Shown here piece after piece: positions 30,879-42,400 of a DNA stretch of 64,000 bases. Both the position numbers and the translations under genes were made by a program. Each line of letters begins with the position of its first letter. Position 1 is the stretch's first letter. Origin of the DNA: Mariprofundus sp. (GTDB lineage Bacteria > Pseudomonadota > Zetaproteobacteria > Mariprofundales > Mariprofundaceae); assembly GCA_021772835.1 (NCBI GenBank), contig JAJFLE010000084.1:1-64000 (forward strand). The letters run 5' to 3'. A model generated the notes under the pieces. It was given only the letters and a program-made list of their open reading frames with translations, did not search any database and was not told the DNA's origin.

Positions 30879-31973
30879 ATGGCACTGAGTATCGGAATTG
30901 TAGGCCTGCCCAACGTGGGAAAATCCACCCTGTTTAATGCTTTGAACGGCGGAGGTGCTGAAGCTGCCAACTACCCGTTCTGCACTATTGATCCCAATAT
31001 TGGCATTGTACCGGTGCCGGACAAACGTATTGATGCACTCTCCGCCATCGTTAAACCGCAGGCCACTCAGCATGCCATTGTCGAGTTTGTAGACATTGCA
31101 GGTCTTGTGGCTGGTGCTGCCAGTGGTGAAGGGCTTGGCAACAAGTTCCTGGCCAATATCCGCGAATGCGCGGCCATTGCACATGTGGTACGCTGCTTTG
31201 ATGATGAGAATGTGACACACGTTGCAGGTAAGATAGACCCATTATCCGATATCGAGATCATCGACACTGAGTTGATGCTCAAAGACATGGATGGTGTTCA
31301 GAAAGGCCTGATACGCATAGAGAAGCTGGCCCGCACCGGTGACAAGGAGGCCAAGACTCAGGTTGAAGTGTTCAAAAAGGTGAATCAGGGGCTGGAAGAC
31401 GGTATCCCTGTGCGTCGCCAAGGCCTGAGCAGTGATGAGTTGGCCATGGTCAAGGAGCTCTGCCTGCTGACGGCCAAACCTGTTCTTTATGTAACCAATG
31501 TTGATGATGGCTCACTGCCCGATGGCAACGCCTATGTCGAACAGGTTCGCAGCTTCGCAGCACAGGAGGGCGCTGGCGTTGCCGTTGTTTCCGCCCAGAT
31601 CGAGGCAGAGTTGGTGGAGATGGATGAGGAGTCGCGCACGGAATTTCTGGCTGACCTTGGCCTCTCCGAGCCGGGTCTGAATACCGTGATTCGCGAAGCT
31701 TATACACTGCTCGACCTGATCTCCTACTTCACTGCCGGTGTTAAAGAGGTGCGTGCATGGACGATTCATCGCGGTGATACAGCACCCAAAGCAGCTGCAG
31801 TCATCCATAATGACTTCGAAAAAGGGTTCATTCGTGCAGAGACTATCGCCTATGAGGACTTTGTTGCCTTAGGGGGCGAAGCCAGGAGCAAAGAAGCAGG
31901 CAAGATGCGGCTCGAAGGCAAGGATTACGTGGTCAATGATGGCGACGTGATGCACTTCCGCTTTAACGTCTAA
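30879..31973 (+). CDS. ychF: Redox-regulated ATPase/GTPase YchF
   Basis: [24 protein letters not shown]...[20 protein letters not shown]-terminal TGS. Confidence 0.97.
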   Translation: MALSIGIVGLPNVGKSTLFNALNGGGAEAANYPFCTIDPNIGIVPVPDKRIDALSAIVKPQATQHAIVEFVDIAGLVAGAASGEGLGNKFLANIRECAAIAHVVRCFDDENVTHVAGKIDPLSDIEIIDTELMLKDMDGVQKGLIRIEKLARTGDKEAKTQVEVFKKVNQGLEDGIPVRRQGLSSDELAMVKELCLLTAKPVLYVTNVDDGSLPDGNAYVEQVRSFAAQEGAGVAVVSAQIEAELVEMDEESRTEFLADLGLSEPGLNTVIREAYTLLDLISYFTAGVKEVRAWTIHRGDTAPKAAAVIHNDFEKGFIRAETIAYEDFVALGGEARSKEAGKMRLEGKDYVVNDGDVMHFRFNV

Positions 31974-32209
31974 AGGAGCTTAACCGCAAAGTATCGTAAA
32001 GGATGATCAAACTTCATGGGTTTTCACGTATGCAACATCAGCCTTGTCATTCGCCATTGATCACCCTTTTCAGAAGTACTCTGCGTAACGTTGCGCCAAG
32101 GTGAATTACGCTTGTGCAAGAGAGAGTGCTCTGCGCTGAAAACCTTCATGTACTTCATCACCTTTGTGGTGAATAATTACGCAAACACAAATCAAAAGGG
32201 AGAATAATC

Positions 32210-32743
32210 GTGGATATTACAAAAATTCCAGCGGGCGAAAATCCGCCTGAAGATATCAATGTAGTGATCGAAGTGCCTCAGCACGGCGATCCGATCAAAT
32301 ACGAACTGGATAAAGCATCGGGCGCTGTTTTTGTTGATCGCTTCATGCACACCGCCATGCACTATCCGTGCAACTACGGTTTTGTGCCAAACACACTATC
32401 GGATGATGGTGACCCGGTGGATGTACTGGTCGTATCCCAATTCCCTTTGATTCCTGGCTGCGTAATTAACTGTCGCCCGGTTGGCGTTTTGATGATGGAG
32501 GATGAAGCAGGCATGGATGCAAAAGTGCTCGCGGTTCCATCTTCAAAATTGAAACCGGTTTATTGCAATGTGAAGGGGCCGGAAGATCTGCCTGCATTCC
32601 TGATCGACCAGATCAAACATTTCTTTGAACACTACAAAGATCTGGAAAAGAACAAGTGGGTAAAAGTAACCGGCTGGGGTGATGCTGAAGCTGCCAAGAA
32701 GGAAATTATGGATTCGATAGCCAGTTATAAGGCTGAAGCTTGA
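32210..32743 (+). CDS. ppa: Soluble inorganic pyrophosphatase (family I)
   Basis: [37 protein letters not shown]. Confidence 0.97.
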   Translation: MDITKIPAGENPPEDINVVIEVPQHGDPIKYELDKASGAVFVDRFMHTAMHYPCNYGFVPNTLSDDGDPVDVLVVSQFPLIPGCVINCRPVGVLMMEDEAGMDAKVLAVPSSKLKPVYCNVKGPEDLPAFLIDQIKHFFEHYKDLEKNKWVKVTGWGDAEAAKKEIMDSIASYKAEA

Positions 32744-32768
32744 CGCGTTGGGTATGAAACATCATAAA

Positions 32769-32798
32769 GGTGGCTGAGCAATCAGCCACCTTTTTTTT
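32769..32798 (+). terminator. Rho-independent terminator after ppa
   Basis: GGTGGCTGA-gcaa-TCAGCCACC + T8. Confidence 0.9.
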
Positions 32799-32826
32799 GG
32801 AGCTTGGAAACACACAGGGAGAGAAC

Positions 32827-34827
32827 ATGGGAGAGAGTATAATCCCCGTCATTATAGGCGGAATTGGCCTGATCATCGCACTGTATCTGTATCAGCTGGT
32901 GAAACGGTATCCGGCAGGTCAGGGTCTGGTCGCTGAAATTGCCGAAGCCATCCATCTCGGTGCCATGGTGTTCATGAAACGTGAATATACGATTCTTGCT
33001 GCATTTGTCGTCATTGTTGCTGTCATACTGGCATTCACCTTAGGTTTGAATACCACCATCTCTTTTCTTGCCGGCGCCATCTGCTCGGCACTTGCCGGTT
33101 ACCTCGGTATGTTCGCAGCAACTCAGGCTAATGTGCGCACGGCCATGGCAGCTCAGCACCACGGCGCAGCCAAGGCACTGATCATTGCTTTCTACGGCGG
33201 CTCGATCATGGGGCTGGTCGTTGCCTCTCTTGGCCTTCTTGGCCTTGGCACGCTCTACCTCTTCTTCGGCGGTGATCCTGAAACTGCCCATGCCATCCAC
33301 GGCTTCGGTATGGGTGCATCATCCGTTGCCCTGTTCTCACGCGTGGGCGGCGGCATTTTCACCAAAAGTGCCGATGTCGGTGCCGATCTGGTTGGCAAGA
33401 TTGAAGCTGGCATTCCGGAAGATGACCCGCGCAATCCCGGTGTTATTGCTGATAATGTTGGCGATAATGTTGGCGACGTAGCAGGTATGGGTTCGGATAT
33501 CTTCGAATCTTACTGCGGTGCTATTATTGCAACAATCGCCATGGCTTCGACCATGGCTGCCGACATTCTTGACCCGTTGGGTCAACAACAGACGCTGATG
33601 TTTCTGCCACTGGCACTGGCTTCGATCGGCCTGATCTGTTCAGTGCTGGGTATTTTTCTGGTACGCGCTTCAGCCAGGCGAGACCCGCATCTGGCCTTAC
33701 GTATAGGCACCACCGGCGCATCAGTCATTTTCATCATAGCGGCCTTCTTTCTCGTCGACACCATGCACGTTTCGCTGTCAGTCTGGGGGGCCATTGTCTC
33801 CGGGTCTGTTGGTGGCATCATTATCGGCATCGTCACTGAATATTATACCGGCGGAAAACCGGTTCGTGATATCGCCAAATCCGGTGAAACCGGTCCCGCC
33901 ACCGTGTTGATTTCAGGGTTTGCCATTGGCATGCAGTCCGTCGTGATGCCAACCCTGACCATTGCCGCCATCATTTTTGCATCCACCCAACTCTGCGGGC
34001 TCTACGGCGTAGGCATTGCAGCTGTCGGTATGCTGGCAACCGTCGGCATTACCATGGCCATCGATGCCTATGGTCCTGTTGCCGATAATGCCGGGGGTAT
34101 TGCCGAAATGGCCGGCATGGGGGAAGAGACTCGTATCATTACAGACTCACTTGATGAACTGGGCAACACCACTGCCGCTATCGGCAAAGGTTTTGCCATC
34201 GGTGCGGCAGCCCTTGCAGCACTTGCAATCATTGCTGCCTTTGTGGAAACCGTTTCACTGCATAACCCGGATTTCATCCTGAATCTGAATGATCCGCTGG
34301 TCCTGGTCGGCATGTTCATTGGCGGCATATTCCCCTTCCTCGTGGCCTCTTTAACCATGACTGCCGTAGGCCATGCCGCGTTTGAAATGATCAAGGAGAT
34401 TCGTCGTCAGTTCCGTGAGATCCCGGGTCTGATGGATGGCACAGGTAAACCGGATCACGCTTCATGCATTAACATTGCTACGACAGCTGCCCTGAAAAAA
34501 ATGGTATTGCCCGGAGTACTGGCAGTCGCAGCACCGGTTGTGGTTGGTTTCGTACTCGGGCCTGAATCACTCGGTGGCATGCTGGCCGGTGCGCTGGTCT
34601 GTTGCGTACTGATGGCACTCATGATGTCCAATGCCGGTGGCGCCTGGGACAATGCCAAAAAGTATGTCGAGAAAGGCAATCTCGGCGGCAAGGGTTCCGA
34701 CGTACACAAGGCTGTCGTAGTTGGTGATACTGTTGGCGATCCATTCAAGGATACATCCGGCCCGTCCATGAACATTCTGATTAATGTGATGGCTATCGTA
34801 TCTTTGGTGATCGCACCACTGCTATAA
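32827..34827 (+). CDS. hppA: Membrane-bound ion-translocating pyrophosphatase
   Basis: [76 protein letters not shown]. Confidence 0.97.
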   Translation: MGESIIPVIIGGIGLIIALYLYQLVKRYPAGQGLVAEIAEAIHLGAMVFMKREYTILAAFVVIVAVILAFTLGLNTTISFLAGAICSALAGYLGMFAATQANVRTAMAAQHHGAAKALIIAFYGGSIMGLVVASLGLLGLGTLYLFFGGDPETAHAIHGFGMGASSVALFSRVGGGIFTKSADVGADLVGKIEAGIPEDDPRNPGVIADNVGDNVGDVAGMGSDIFESYCGAIIATIAMASTMAADILDPLGQQQTLMFLPLALASIGLICSVLGIFLVRASARRDPHLALRIGTTGASVIFIIAAFFLVDTMHVSLSVWGAIVSGSVGGIIIGIVTEYYTGGKPVRDIAKSGETGPATVLISGFAIGMQSVVMPTLTIAAIIFASTQLCGLYGVGIAAVGMLATVGITMAIDAYGPVADNAGGIAEMAGMGEETRIITDSLDELGNTTAAIGKGFAIGAAALAALAIIAAFVETVSLHNPDFILNLNDPLVLVGMFIGGIFPFLVASLTMTAVGHAAFEMIKEIRRQFREIPGLMDGTGKPDHASCINIATTAALKKMVLPGVLAVAAPVVVGFVLGPESLGGMLAGALVCCVLMALMMSNAGGAWDNAKKYVEKGNLGGKGSDVHKAVVVGDTVGDPFKDTSGPSMNILINVMAIVSLVIAPLL

Positions 34828-34866
34828 TAGCGGATATAAATATGATTCAATCAGGAGTAGAAAACC

Positions 34867-35322
34867 ATGAGTGACGATCTGAAAGAAAATGTAATGGATA
34901 GCAATATCTGGCTACGGCTGCTGTTTATGCTGTTGTTTGCTGTAGTCTTCGCTGCCACACGTGTGGTTCTGGTGGTAGTCATTGCCGTGCAGTTCCTTTG
35001 GGTATTGTTTACCGGCAAGCGCAACGACCAGTTGCTCTCCTTCGGCAGCCAGCTGGCCACCTTCATCTATCAGATTTACCGTTATCTGAGCTTTAATACT
35101 GAAAAGCGGCCATTCCCCTTTGATGACTTTCCGTCTTCTCAAGCATTGCTGGATGACAGTGTGGAAGATGATGTCGAAACCGTTGAAGCTGAACCTGTGA
35201 TCGAAAAATCCGCACCTGCTAAAGAAACAGAACCTGCAGCACCAACAGAAAAATCTGTTGATAACTCTGTTGATGCTGCTTCAGAAACCGGTGTGGAATC
35301 AGAAGTAGAGAAGAAAGGCTGA
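34867..35322 (+). CDS. DUF4389 family membrane protein
   Basis: NIWLRLLFMLLFAVVFAATRVVLVVVIAVQFLWVLFTGKRNDQL...FGSQLATFIYQIYRYLSFNTEKRPFPF. Confidence 0.8.
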   Translation: MSDDLKENVMDSNIWLRLLFMLLFAVVFAATRVVLVVVIAVQFLWVLFTGKRNDQLLSFGSQLATFIYQIYRYLSFNTEKRPFPFDDFPSSQALLDDSVEDDVETVEAEPVIEKSAPAKETEPAAPTEKSVDNSVDAASETGVESEVEKKG

Positions 35323-35325
35323 TTA

Positions 35326-35471
35326 TTCACCGCAGAGTACACGGCGAAAAAGCGAACAGGACGGCCGTACTAACTGACTGCATCCAGTGATCATGATAAC
35401 GAGTCATGGAATCAACCGGTTTGAAAAAACGAACCGATTATCGTTTTTCCCTCTGCATACCCTGCGGTGAA
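35326..35471. repeat. Intergenic inverted pair of ACCGCAGAG-type repeats
   Basis: TTCACCGCAGAGTA (35326-35339) and TACCCTGCGGTGAA (35458-35471). Confidence 0.6.
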
Positions 35472-35477
35472 GGTTTT

Positions 35478-36194
35478 TTACCCGCCCAGCTCGCGGGTGG
35501 CCGCCTCAATATCGGTTTTCAACCGCTCCAGCAGTTCATTGCGTTTCATCGCTGCCACCTCTTCTGGCGGGATATAGGGTAAGAAACGGAAGGTGATCGT
35601 GCCCGGTGTTTTGATAAAGCTGCGCTTGGGCCACAAGGCTCCGGCATTATGCGCCATCGGCAAAATACCTGATTTTGCCTTCTGTGCCAGAATGATACCA
35701 CCGGGCTGGTAGTGCCCTGTGCTGCCAACAGCTGAACGCGTCCCCTCAGGGAAAATCACCACCCAGCGGTCTTGCTCAAGCATGGCCGTGCCATCCTTGA
35801 TCACTTGTTTGATCGCTTCGCGCGGAGAACCACGGCGAATGCCAATCGTACCCATCAACGCCAGCGCCCAGCCGAAGAAAGGAATATTGAACAGCTCACG
35901 CTTGAGTATCCATGTATAGGGTGGCACCAGAATCGGCATAGCCACGGTTTCAGCGGCCGACTGATGCTTGGCCACCACCACGCAGGCATGATCAGGCATA
36001 TGCGCTTTACCCTCGATAACAATACGGATACCGCAGAGCAGCCTGAGTAGTAAAAATGTGGTATTCGACCACATTTTCGCCCACAGCCACGATGCTGGAA
36101 AACCGAATGGTCGAGACAGGATCACCAGCAGTGAAAACAACGGTGTCAGAACCATGAAACAGACATTGAACAGCGCCGAACGGATCATCAACAT
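35478..36194 (-). CDS. plsC: 1-acyl-sn-glycerol-3-phosphate acyltransferase
   Basis: VVVAKHQSAAETVAM (HxxxxD-like, HQSAAE), FPEGTRSAVG. Confidence 0.88.
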   Translation of the reverse strand: MLMIRSALFNVCFMVLTPLFSLLVILSRPFGFPASWLWAKMWSNTTFLLLRLLCGIRIVIEGKAHMPDHACVVVAKHQSAAETVAMPILVPPYTWILKRELFNIPFFGWALALMGTIGIRRGSPREAIKQVIKDGTAMLEQDRWVVIFPEGTRSAVGSTGHYQPGGIILAQKAKSGILPMAHNAGALWPKRSFIKTPGTITFRFLPYIPPEEVAAMKRNELLERLKTDIEAATRELGG

Positions 36195-36754
36195 CAGCTT
36201 TCGTCACCCAGTATCATAGTCACAGCTTCTGCAAGATTGGAGCAGGATTGGATACCCGGCATGAACTGCTGCGACTGTTGCAGTATGCTCTCCGCATCGC
36301 CATAACCACTCTGCACCAGCATAGCCGGCACTCCGGCTGCATGCGCCGCCTCAACATCACGGATGGAATCACCGATAAACAAGGCCTTCTCCGGCGTTTC
36401 GGACAGGCCCAAAGCTTCAAGTGTCTCAATCACCATACCGGGCTTGGGCTTGCGACAGTTACAATGCTCATCAGGACCATGCGGACAATAAGAAACATGT
36501 GTAATAAAACCGCCAGCCATCTCAATAGCCAACATCATCTTGCCATGAATATCATTGAATGTTTTCTGATCCATCATACCGCGCCCGAGACCCGATTGAT
36601 TACTGACAATAGTCACAGCAATACCGGCCGCATGCAGACGTGCAATCGCCGCAAGTGACCCGGGAATGGGATGCCACTGATCGGGGGCAAGGATATAATC
36701 CGGTGAATCGAAATTGATGACTCCGTCTCGATCCAGTAATACAGCTTTTAGCAT
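36194..36754 (-). CDS. gmhB: D-glycero-beta-D-manno-heptose 1,7-bisphosphate 7-phosphatase
   Basis: LDRDGVINFDSPDYI; NQSGLGRGMM; CPHGPDEHCNCRKPKPGM Zn motif. Confidence 0.93.
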   Translation of the reverse strand: MLKAVLLDRDGVINFDSPDYILAPDQWHPIPGSLAAIARLHAAGIAVTIVSNQSGLGRGMMDQKTFNDIHGKMMLAIEMAGGFITHVSYCPHGPDEHCNCRKPKPGMVIETLEALGLSETPEKALFIGDSIRDVEAAHAAGVPAMLVQSGYGDAESILQQSQQFMPGIQSCSNLAEAVTMILGDES

Positions 36755-36814
36755 AGTTCTGTTTCCCTCACCCATGGCAGAACAATACGCTCTGAGCACT
36801 GATGAGAAAAGGTG

Positions 36815-39319
36815 TCAGTCAGCCATGAGCTTGGCATGGATGGATTCACTCAGCGCCTGAATGGAAAACGGCTTGCTCAGCACAGTCTCCTTAATATCCT
36901 CATTGCCTTGCAGAGCATTGTTATCGTAACCGGTGATAAATATCACCCGCACATGCTCATCCGCCTCTCTGATCTGCCTGAGCAACTCAATGCCGCCCAC
37001 TCTCGGCATAATGATATCCGAAATAATCAAATCAATATCTTGCCTATGTTTGTTATAACAATCGAGAGCCTCACCGCCATCACTGGCAACCATAACCTTA
37101 TAACCCAATGCCTTGAGTACCTCGCCGGTTGCCTGGCGTATATTTTCATCATCGTCCACGAGAAGCAGCAGCTGCCCATGGCCTTTACTGATTTCACTCT
37201 GTCCAATCAGCTCTTTCACCGCTTGCTTTTGCATCACCGGCAGATAAATATGCATGGTCGTGCCACTGCCCACCTCACTGCCCACCTCACTGTCCACTTC
37301 GATGATGCCCTGATGAGCCTCCACAACGCCATAAACCATAGCCAGCCCCAAACCGGTACCTTTACCGGCACCCTTGGTGGTAAAAAAGGGTTCGAACACC
37401 TTATCAAGGCGATACTGCGCGATGCCATGGCCATTATCGGAAACAGAAATATGGGCAAACTGTTCCGCCTTAAGGTCGCTATATTTCTTTCTGAAACATG
37501 AGTCAGCCGAAAACAGCTCCAGTTTGCAGCATATGAGAGGCTCAGCCACAGATTCGACAGCATCGCGGGCATTATTCAGCAAATTCATCAGCAGCTGTTG
37601 TAATTGTGTGGCATCACCATTAACCATCAGGTTATCCGCACAGATATGTGACTGATATTCAATATTTTCCGGTATTGCAGCCTGCGTCAGCTTGTAGGCC
37701 TCCTTCATAAAAGAGTTGATATTAAAGACTTTCATGTCGACATTGTCTTTGCGCGCAAAGGTGAGCAACTGGCGTACCATGTCACCGGCCTGAGTGCCAA
37801 GTTTCTCAATATTTTTCACCTTTTCAAAGGCCTTGGACCCTTCGTCCAGCTTGATGCGGGCCAGATAGGCATTTCCCTGAATGGCTGCAATCACATTGTT
37901 GAAATCGTGGGCAATGCCTCCGACCAGCGTACCCATCGCCTCCATCTTCTGTGCCTGCAGAAACTGACGTTCAAGCTTGCTATAGTCGGACATATCCTGT
38001 TGCAGGGAAACGAAATGCGTGATGTTATCCTGCTCATCCTTGATCGGAGTGATGCTCATCATAGCCGGATAGTATTCGCCGTTTTGACGTTTATCGGTCA
38101 ACGAGCCATGCCAGATCTCACCACTGAGAATTGTACCCCAAAGTTGTTTGTAAAAATCCGGGCTCTGAGCACCGCTATTGAGCACTGCGGGGCTTTTACC
38201 GATCACGTCATCGTAACTGTAGCCAGTAATTCGTGTGAAGGCAGGGTTAACATATTCAATGACTGAGTGCACATCCGTCACCATCACCGATTCCACCGAC
38301 TGCTGAATGGCCGTTGAAAGCTGGCGCATCAGTGCTTCGGATTTCAGGCGACTGCTGACATCACGAGCAATGGCGACAAAGAACAATTCCCCTTCCATTT
38401 CGAAACGCCGCACAAGTGCCTCAACCGGAAATTCGCTACCATCTTTTCGCCTGTACCTGCACACACTACGGCCAACCTCTATTTCACCTGTCTGCAACTG
38501 CTGAAAAATCCTCTCAAGCGCATCAGGTTCTACCAATGCAAAACTCAGTGGATTCATTTCTAACAGCTCTCCTCTGGTATAACCCAGTTGCTGACATGCG
38601 GTATTATTAACATCAACAAATCGTCCCACCCTGGGATCGTAGAGGAAAAATGCATCCGGGCTTGAATCCAGTGCAAAGCGGGAACGCTGAAGTTCATGCT
38701 CTATTTTTCTCTGCCTGGTAATATCCTGAGCAGTACCGTATGAGCGGAGTGGATTTCCCTGACTGTCATAATCCGTATCGCCATGCACGGAGATATATTT
38801 GATCCGTCCATCCGCCATTAGCAGACGATGAATCACATGGTAGAATGTATGATCGGCTACAGACGCTTCATACACCTTGGTAACCACATCTCTGTCCTGC
38901 GGATGAATGGCAGCGAGGAATGCATCGTAACTGGCTCCGAACTGCGTCTTCTCTATCTCAAAGATGTCAAACACTTGATCTGACCACTGCAGATATTTTG
39001 CTCCCCGATCCAGCTCCCAGTTACCCATCAAAGCAACCTGTTGGGCTCGGGCAAGAAAGTGCTGCTGCTCCAGTATCTGTTCGGATAAGGCAATCTTTTC
39101 TTTTCCCCTGCGATATGAGAACCAGATGAATGCCAGCGAAATCAGAAAAACTGCCATCACCAGATCATCCAGTTCCCAGGACTCGTGGCGGTGAACGGAT
39201 TCAAACAGCAGTTCAAACAGATCAAAAGTTGATGCCATTGCCCAGACAAGCATAACCGCTGCAACAGCTATGGTAATATCCAGCCCGGCTTTAGTTCCGA
39301 GCTTAGGCACAGAGCACAC
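36815..39319 (-). CDS. PAS-domain hybrid histidine kinase/response regulator
   Basis: 2 TM N-terminus, three PAS, H-box [21 protein letters not shown], HATPase [33 protein letters not shown]. Confidence 0.92.
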   Translation of the reverse strand: MCSVPKLGTKAGLDITIAVAAVMLVWAMASTFDLFELLFESVHRHESWELDDLVMAVFLISLAFIWFSYRRGKEKIALSEQILEQQHFLARAQQVALMGNWELDRGAKYLQWSDQVFDIFEIEKTQFGASYDAFLAAIHPQDRDVVTKVYEASVADHTFYHVIHRLLMADGRIKYISVHGDTDYDSQGNPLRSYGTAQDITRQRKIEHELQRSRFALDSSPDAFFLYDPRVGRFVDVNNTACQQLGYTRGELLEMNPLSFALVEPDALERIFQQLQTGEIEVGRSVCRYRRKDGSEFPVEALVRRFEMEGELFFVAIARDVSSRLKSEALMRQLSTAIQQSVESVMVTDVHSVIEYVNPAFTRITGYSYDDVIGKSPAVLNSGAQSPDFYKQLWGTILSGEIWHGSLTDKRQNGEYYPAMMSITPIKDEQDNITHFVSLQQDMSDYSKLERQFLQAQKMEAMGTLVGGIAHDFNNVIAAIQGNAYLARIKLDEGSKAFEKVKNIEKLGTQAGDMVRQLLTFARKDNVDMKVFNINSFMKEAYKLTQAAIPENIEYQSHICADNLMVNGDATQLQQLLMNLLNNARDAVESVAEPLICCKLELFSADSCFRKKYSDLKAEQFAHISVSDNGHGIAQYRLDKVFEPFFTTKGAGKGTGLGLAMVYGVVEAHQGIIEVDSEVGSEVGSGTTMHIYLPVMQKQAVKELIGQSEISKGHGQLLLLVDDDENIRQATGEVLKALGYKVMVASDGGEALDCYNKHRQDIDLIISDIIMPRVGGIELLRQIREADEHVRVIFITGYDNNALQGNEDIKETVLSKPFSIQALSESIHAKLMAD

Positions 39320-39437
39320 TTGTTATCGAACTTATAATTAAGGCCACCCCAGCACTTGGTGCAAATCCATTGCACCAGCTAATATCTATCGGATAAACAT
39401 CCTGCTTCTTTAGACAGAGTTCAGCCCAGTCACACCT

Positions 39438-42400
39438 CTATCGCGATGGTATCAGCATAGCTTCAATCAACAGGCTAAGTTCGGCGATGTTCGCCGGTTT
39501 ATTGATGAGTCCACAATGATCAATCTGTTTGATCTCTTCACTTCGACCGGAAAAGTCGTAACCGGTCACAAGAATGATCGGCATCTGACTGTCTGATTCG
39601 CGAATCATATGGGCCAGCTCAATACCACCCATCACCGGCATCACCACATCGGAAATGACCATATCTATCTCATCCCGATGATAGCGATAGTGTTCAAATG
39701 CCTTCTCACCATTGACGGCTTCCACCACCACATAACCGAGGCTTATCAATACCTCTCCGATAGTTTCAAGAATCAACTGTTCATCATCCACCAGCAATAT
39801 GGTTTCACCATGCCCAACTACGCTTTGCTGAACCTCCTCACATTGTTCACTCAACAGAGGAAGATAAACTTGCACCGTGGTACCGTGGCCAATTTGACTG
39901 TCTATTTCAATTAAGCCGCCATGCCTCTGCACCGCACCGTAAACCATAGCCAATCCCAGGCCTGTACCTTTGCCGACCCCCTTGGTCGTAAAAAACGGTT
40001 CCAACACTTTTTCGATCAAATCTGCCTCTATGCCACTGCCATTATCCTGCACTGATAGACAGACCATCGGGCCAGCCCCGACTTCAGGGTATTTATGACG
40101 GAATGCATTTGTAGGCTCAAACAGACTCACACTTGTTTTAATGATCGGCTTTTCGGTATCAGCAACAGCGTCACGGGCATTATTGAGCAGATTCATCAGT
40201 AGCTGCTGCAGTTGTGTTGCATCTCCTTTCACCATAATACGCTGATCGATGACATCTTTGATAAACTTGATATTTTCTGGAATTCCGCTCTCTGCCAACT
40301 TCAGTCCTTCTTTGACAAAAGAATTGAACGAGATCCCCCGCATTTCCACCCGATCCTTACGGGAAAAGGTGAGCAATTGACGTACAATATCAGCAGCACG
40401 GGAACTTAAACGTTCAATATTCATTAGCTTTTCGGCCACGATAACCGGATCATTCACCCTGGACTTGGCCAGATACACATTGCCCTGCAGGGCAGCCAGC
40501 ATGTTGTTGAAATCGTATGCGATACCGCCGACCAGCGTGCCAATCGCCTCCATCTTCTGGGCCTGCAGGAACTGATCTTCCAGTCGTTTATACTCGGTCA
40601 TATCCTGTTGCAGAGAAACAAAATGGGTGATCTCACCGGCATCATCATGAATTGGCGCTATGCTCATCAAGGCTGGATAGAAACTACCATCCTTGCGCCG
40701 GTCTATGAGTGTGCCGTGCCAGACATCGCCTGCGAGGATGGTTTGCCACAGCTCCCTGTAAAAGGAGGGATTTTGGGCATCGCTTTTAAGCATGGCCGGT
40801 GTATTGCCTATTGCCTCTTCAGCATCGTATCCGGTGATCCCGGTAAATGCCGGGTTCACATACTCAATCGTGGCATTGCGGTCAGTGATAATAACCGCTT
40901 CACCAGCTTCACCAATGGCCTTAAGCAACTTTCGCTGCTCTGCCTGCGCACTCACCTGATCGGACAGATCACGCATCATCACCGTCATAATGGGCTTATC
41001 CCCGATCACCTGTTTAGAAATCGATATCTCAACAGGAAATTCTTCGCCGTTGAAGCGGCGCCCGAACATACCGACTCTCCTGTGCATCAATGGCGCAACC
41101 TCTTCATTGAGAAAGTCTTCAACTTTTTTGTGATGGGACTTGTGAAAACGTGTAGGGATCAGCCTGTCAACATGTTCTCCCATGATCTCGGAAGCAGCGA
41201 CTGCAAACATGCCCTCAGCCGCTTTATTGAACAGAACAACTTTCTGCTCTTCATTGATAGAGATAATCGCATCAGCTGCCATCTCCACAATTCCGGAAAA
41301 ACGTTCCCGACTCTCGAGCATTTGAATATCGGCCAACTTACGTTTGGTAATATCCTGGGTTGTGCCAATCGAACGAACTGCTGTGCCATCTTTATTATAA
41401 TCAGTATGGCACTGTTCCTGCACCCACTTCACCGAGCCATCCGGCATCAACAGGCGGTGCTCAATGTCATAAGCCGTGCTGTTTTCCACTGAACTGGTAT
41501 AGGCATGATTTACATCATCCCGGTCATCCGGATGTACTCTTTCCAGAAAGGTCTCATAATTGTTCGCAGCCTTGGTGGTGCTGCCGAATATATGGCAGTT
41601 CTCTTTTGACCAGATCAGGTTATTTTCAATCAGATCAAGTTCCCAATGACCCAGATGGGCGACATGTTGTGCTTCTTCATATCTTTCTTGCGTTTGTATC
41701 AGCAAGTTCTCGGTTTCTTTGCGCTGCTCATTAAGATTATATGCCGAGATAATTTGACCACATGAGGCCGTGAGTGGCTTCAACATATCTCTCAATCGTT
41801 CATCATATCCCTCTGGCCGGTTAGCCATACCGGCCATACCTATCAGTTCTCCGCCAATGACAAAAGGAATGCCCATAAACGCATTGAGCGGTGGATGTCC
41901 TTCCGGTCTGCCACAGGCTCTCGGGTCGGAGGCCGGATCATTGGCAAACACATATTGCCCCGTTTTGATCACCTCTCCAAACAGAGAATCCAGATTACGA
42001 AACTCCATGCCGGATGGTGCATTCTGTTCATAGAATTCCAGCGTTTCTTCATTCCATGCGATATTGCTCAGGGCAAAAGTTTTCAAGTAAGGCACATCGT
42101 CTTCCGTATAAAGAATGCGACCGATAAAACCGTACTCACTACCGGTAATAGCAAGTAATTCATTAAGCAGCGAATCAAACACAGCTTGCGGCGATGCATC
42201 TGCAATAAATCGGGACTGAGCATGGCTGATCGAGTCCAGCATGGCCCGATCAAATTTCAGGTTCTCTTGAGCCTCTTTCATTTCACTGATATCAGTTGAT
42301 ATGCCACCCATGCCATAGATATTTCCACTAACATCAGTAAGAGGGAACTTGACGGATAGGTAGGTATGGAGACCGTCGTTATGCGGCGCAGACTCTTCCA

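Noticed and set aside
36812-37501. 229-aa plus-strand ORF antisense to the 36815 kinase
   Set aside because: Overlaps the conserved HATPase/REC coding region; no motif.
40608-41492. 294-aa plus-strand ORF antisense to the hybrid kinase
   Set aside because: Lies entirely within a well-supported PAS/HK coding region on the other strand; composition looks like a shadow ORF (Cys/His/Arg-rich, no motif).
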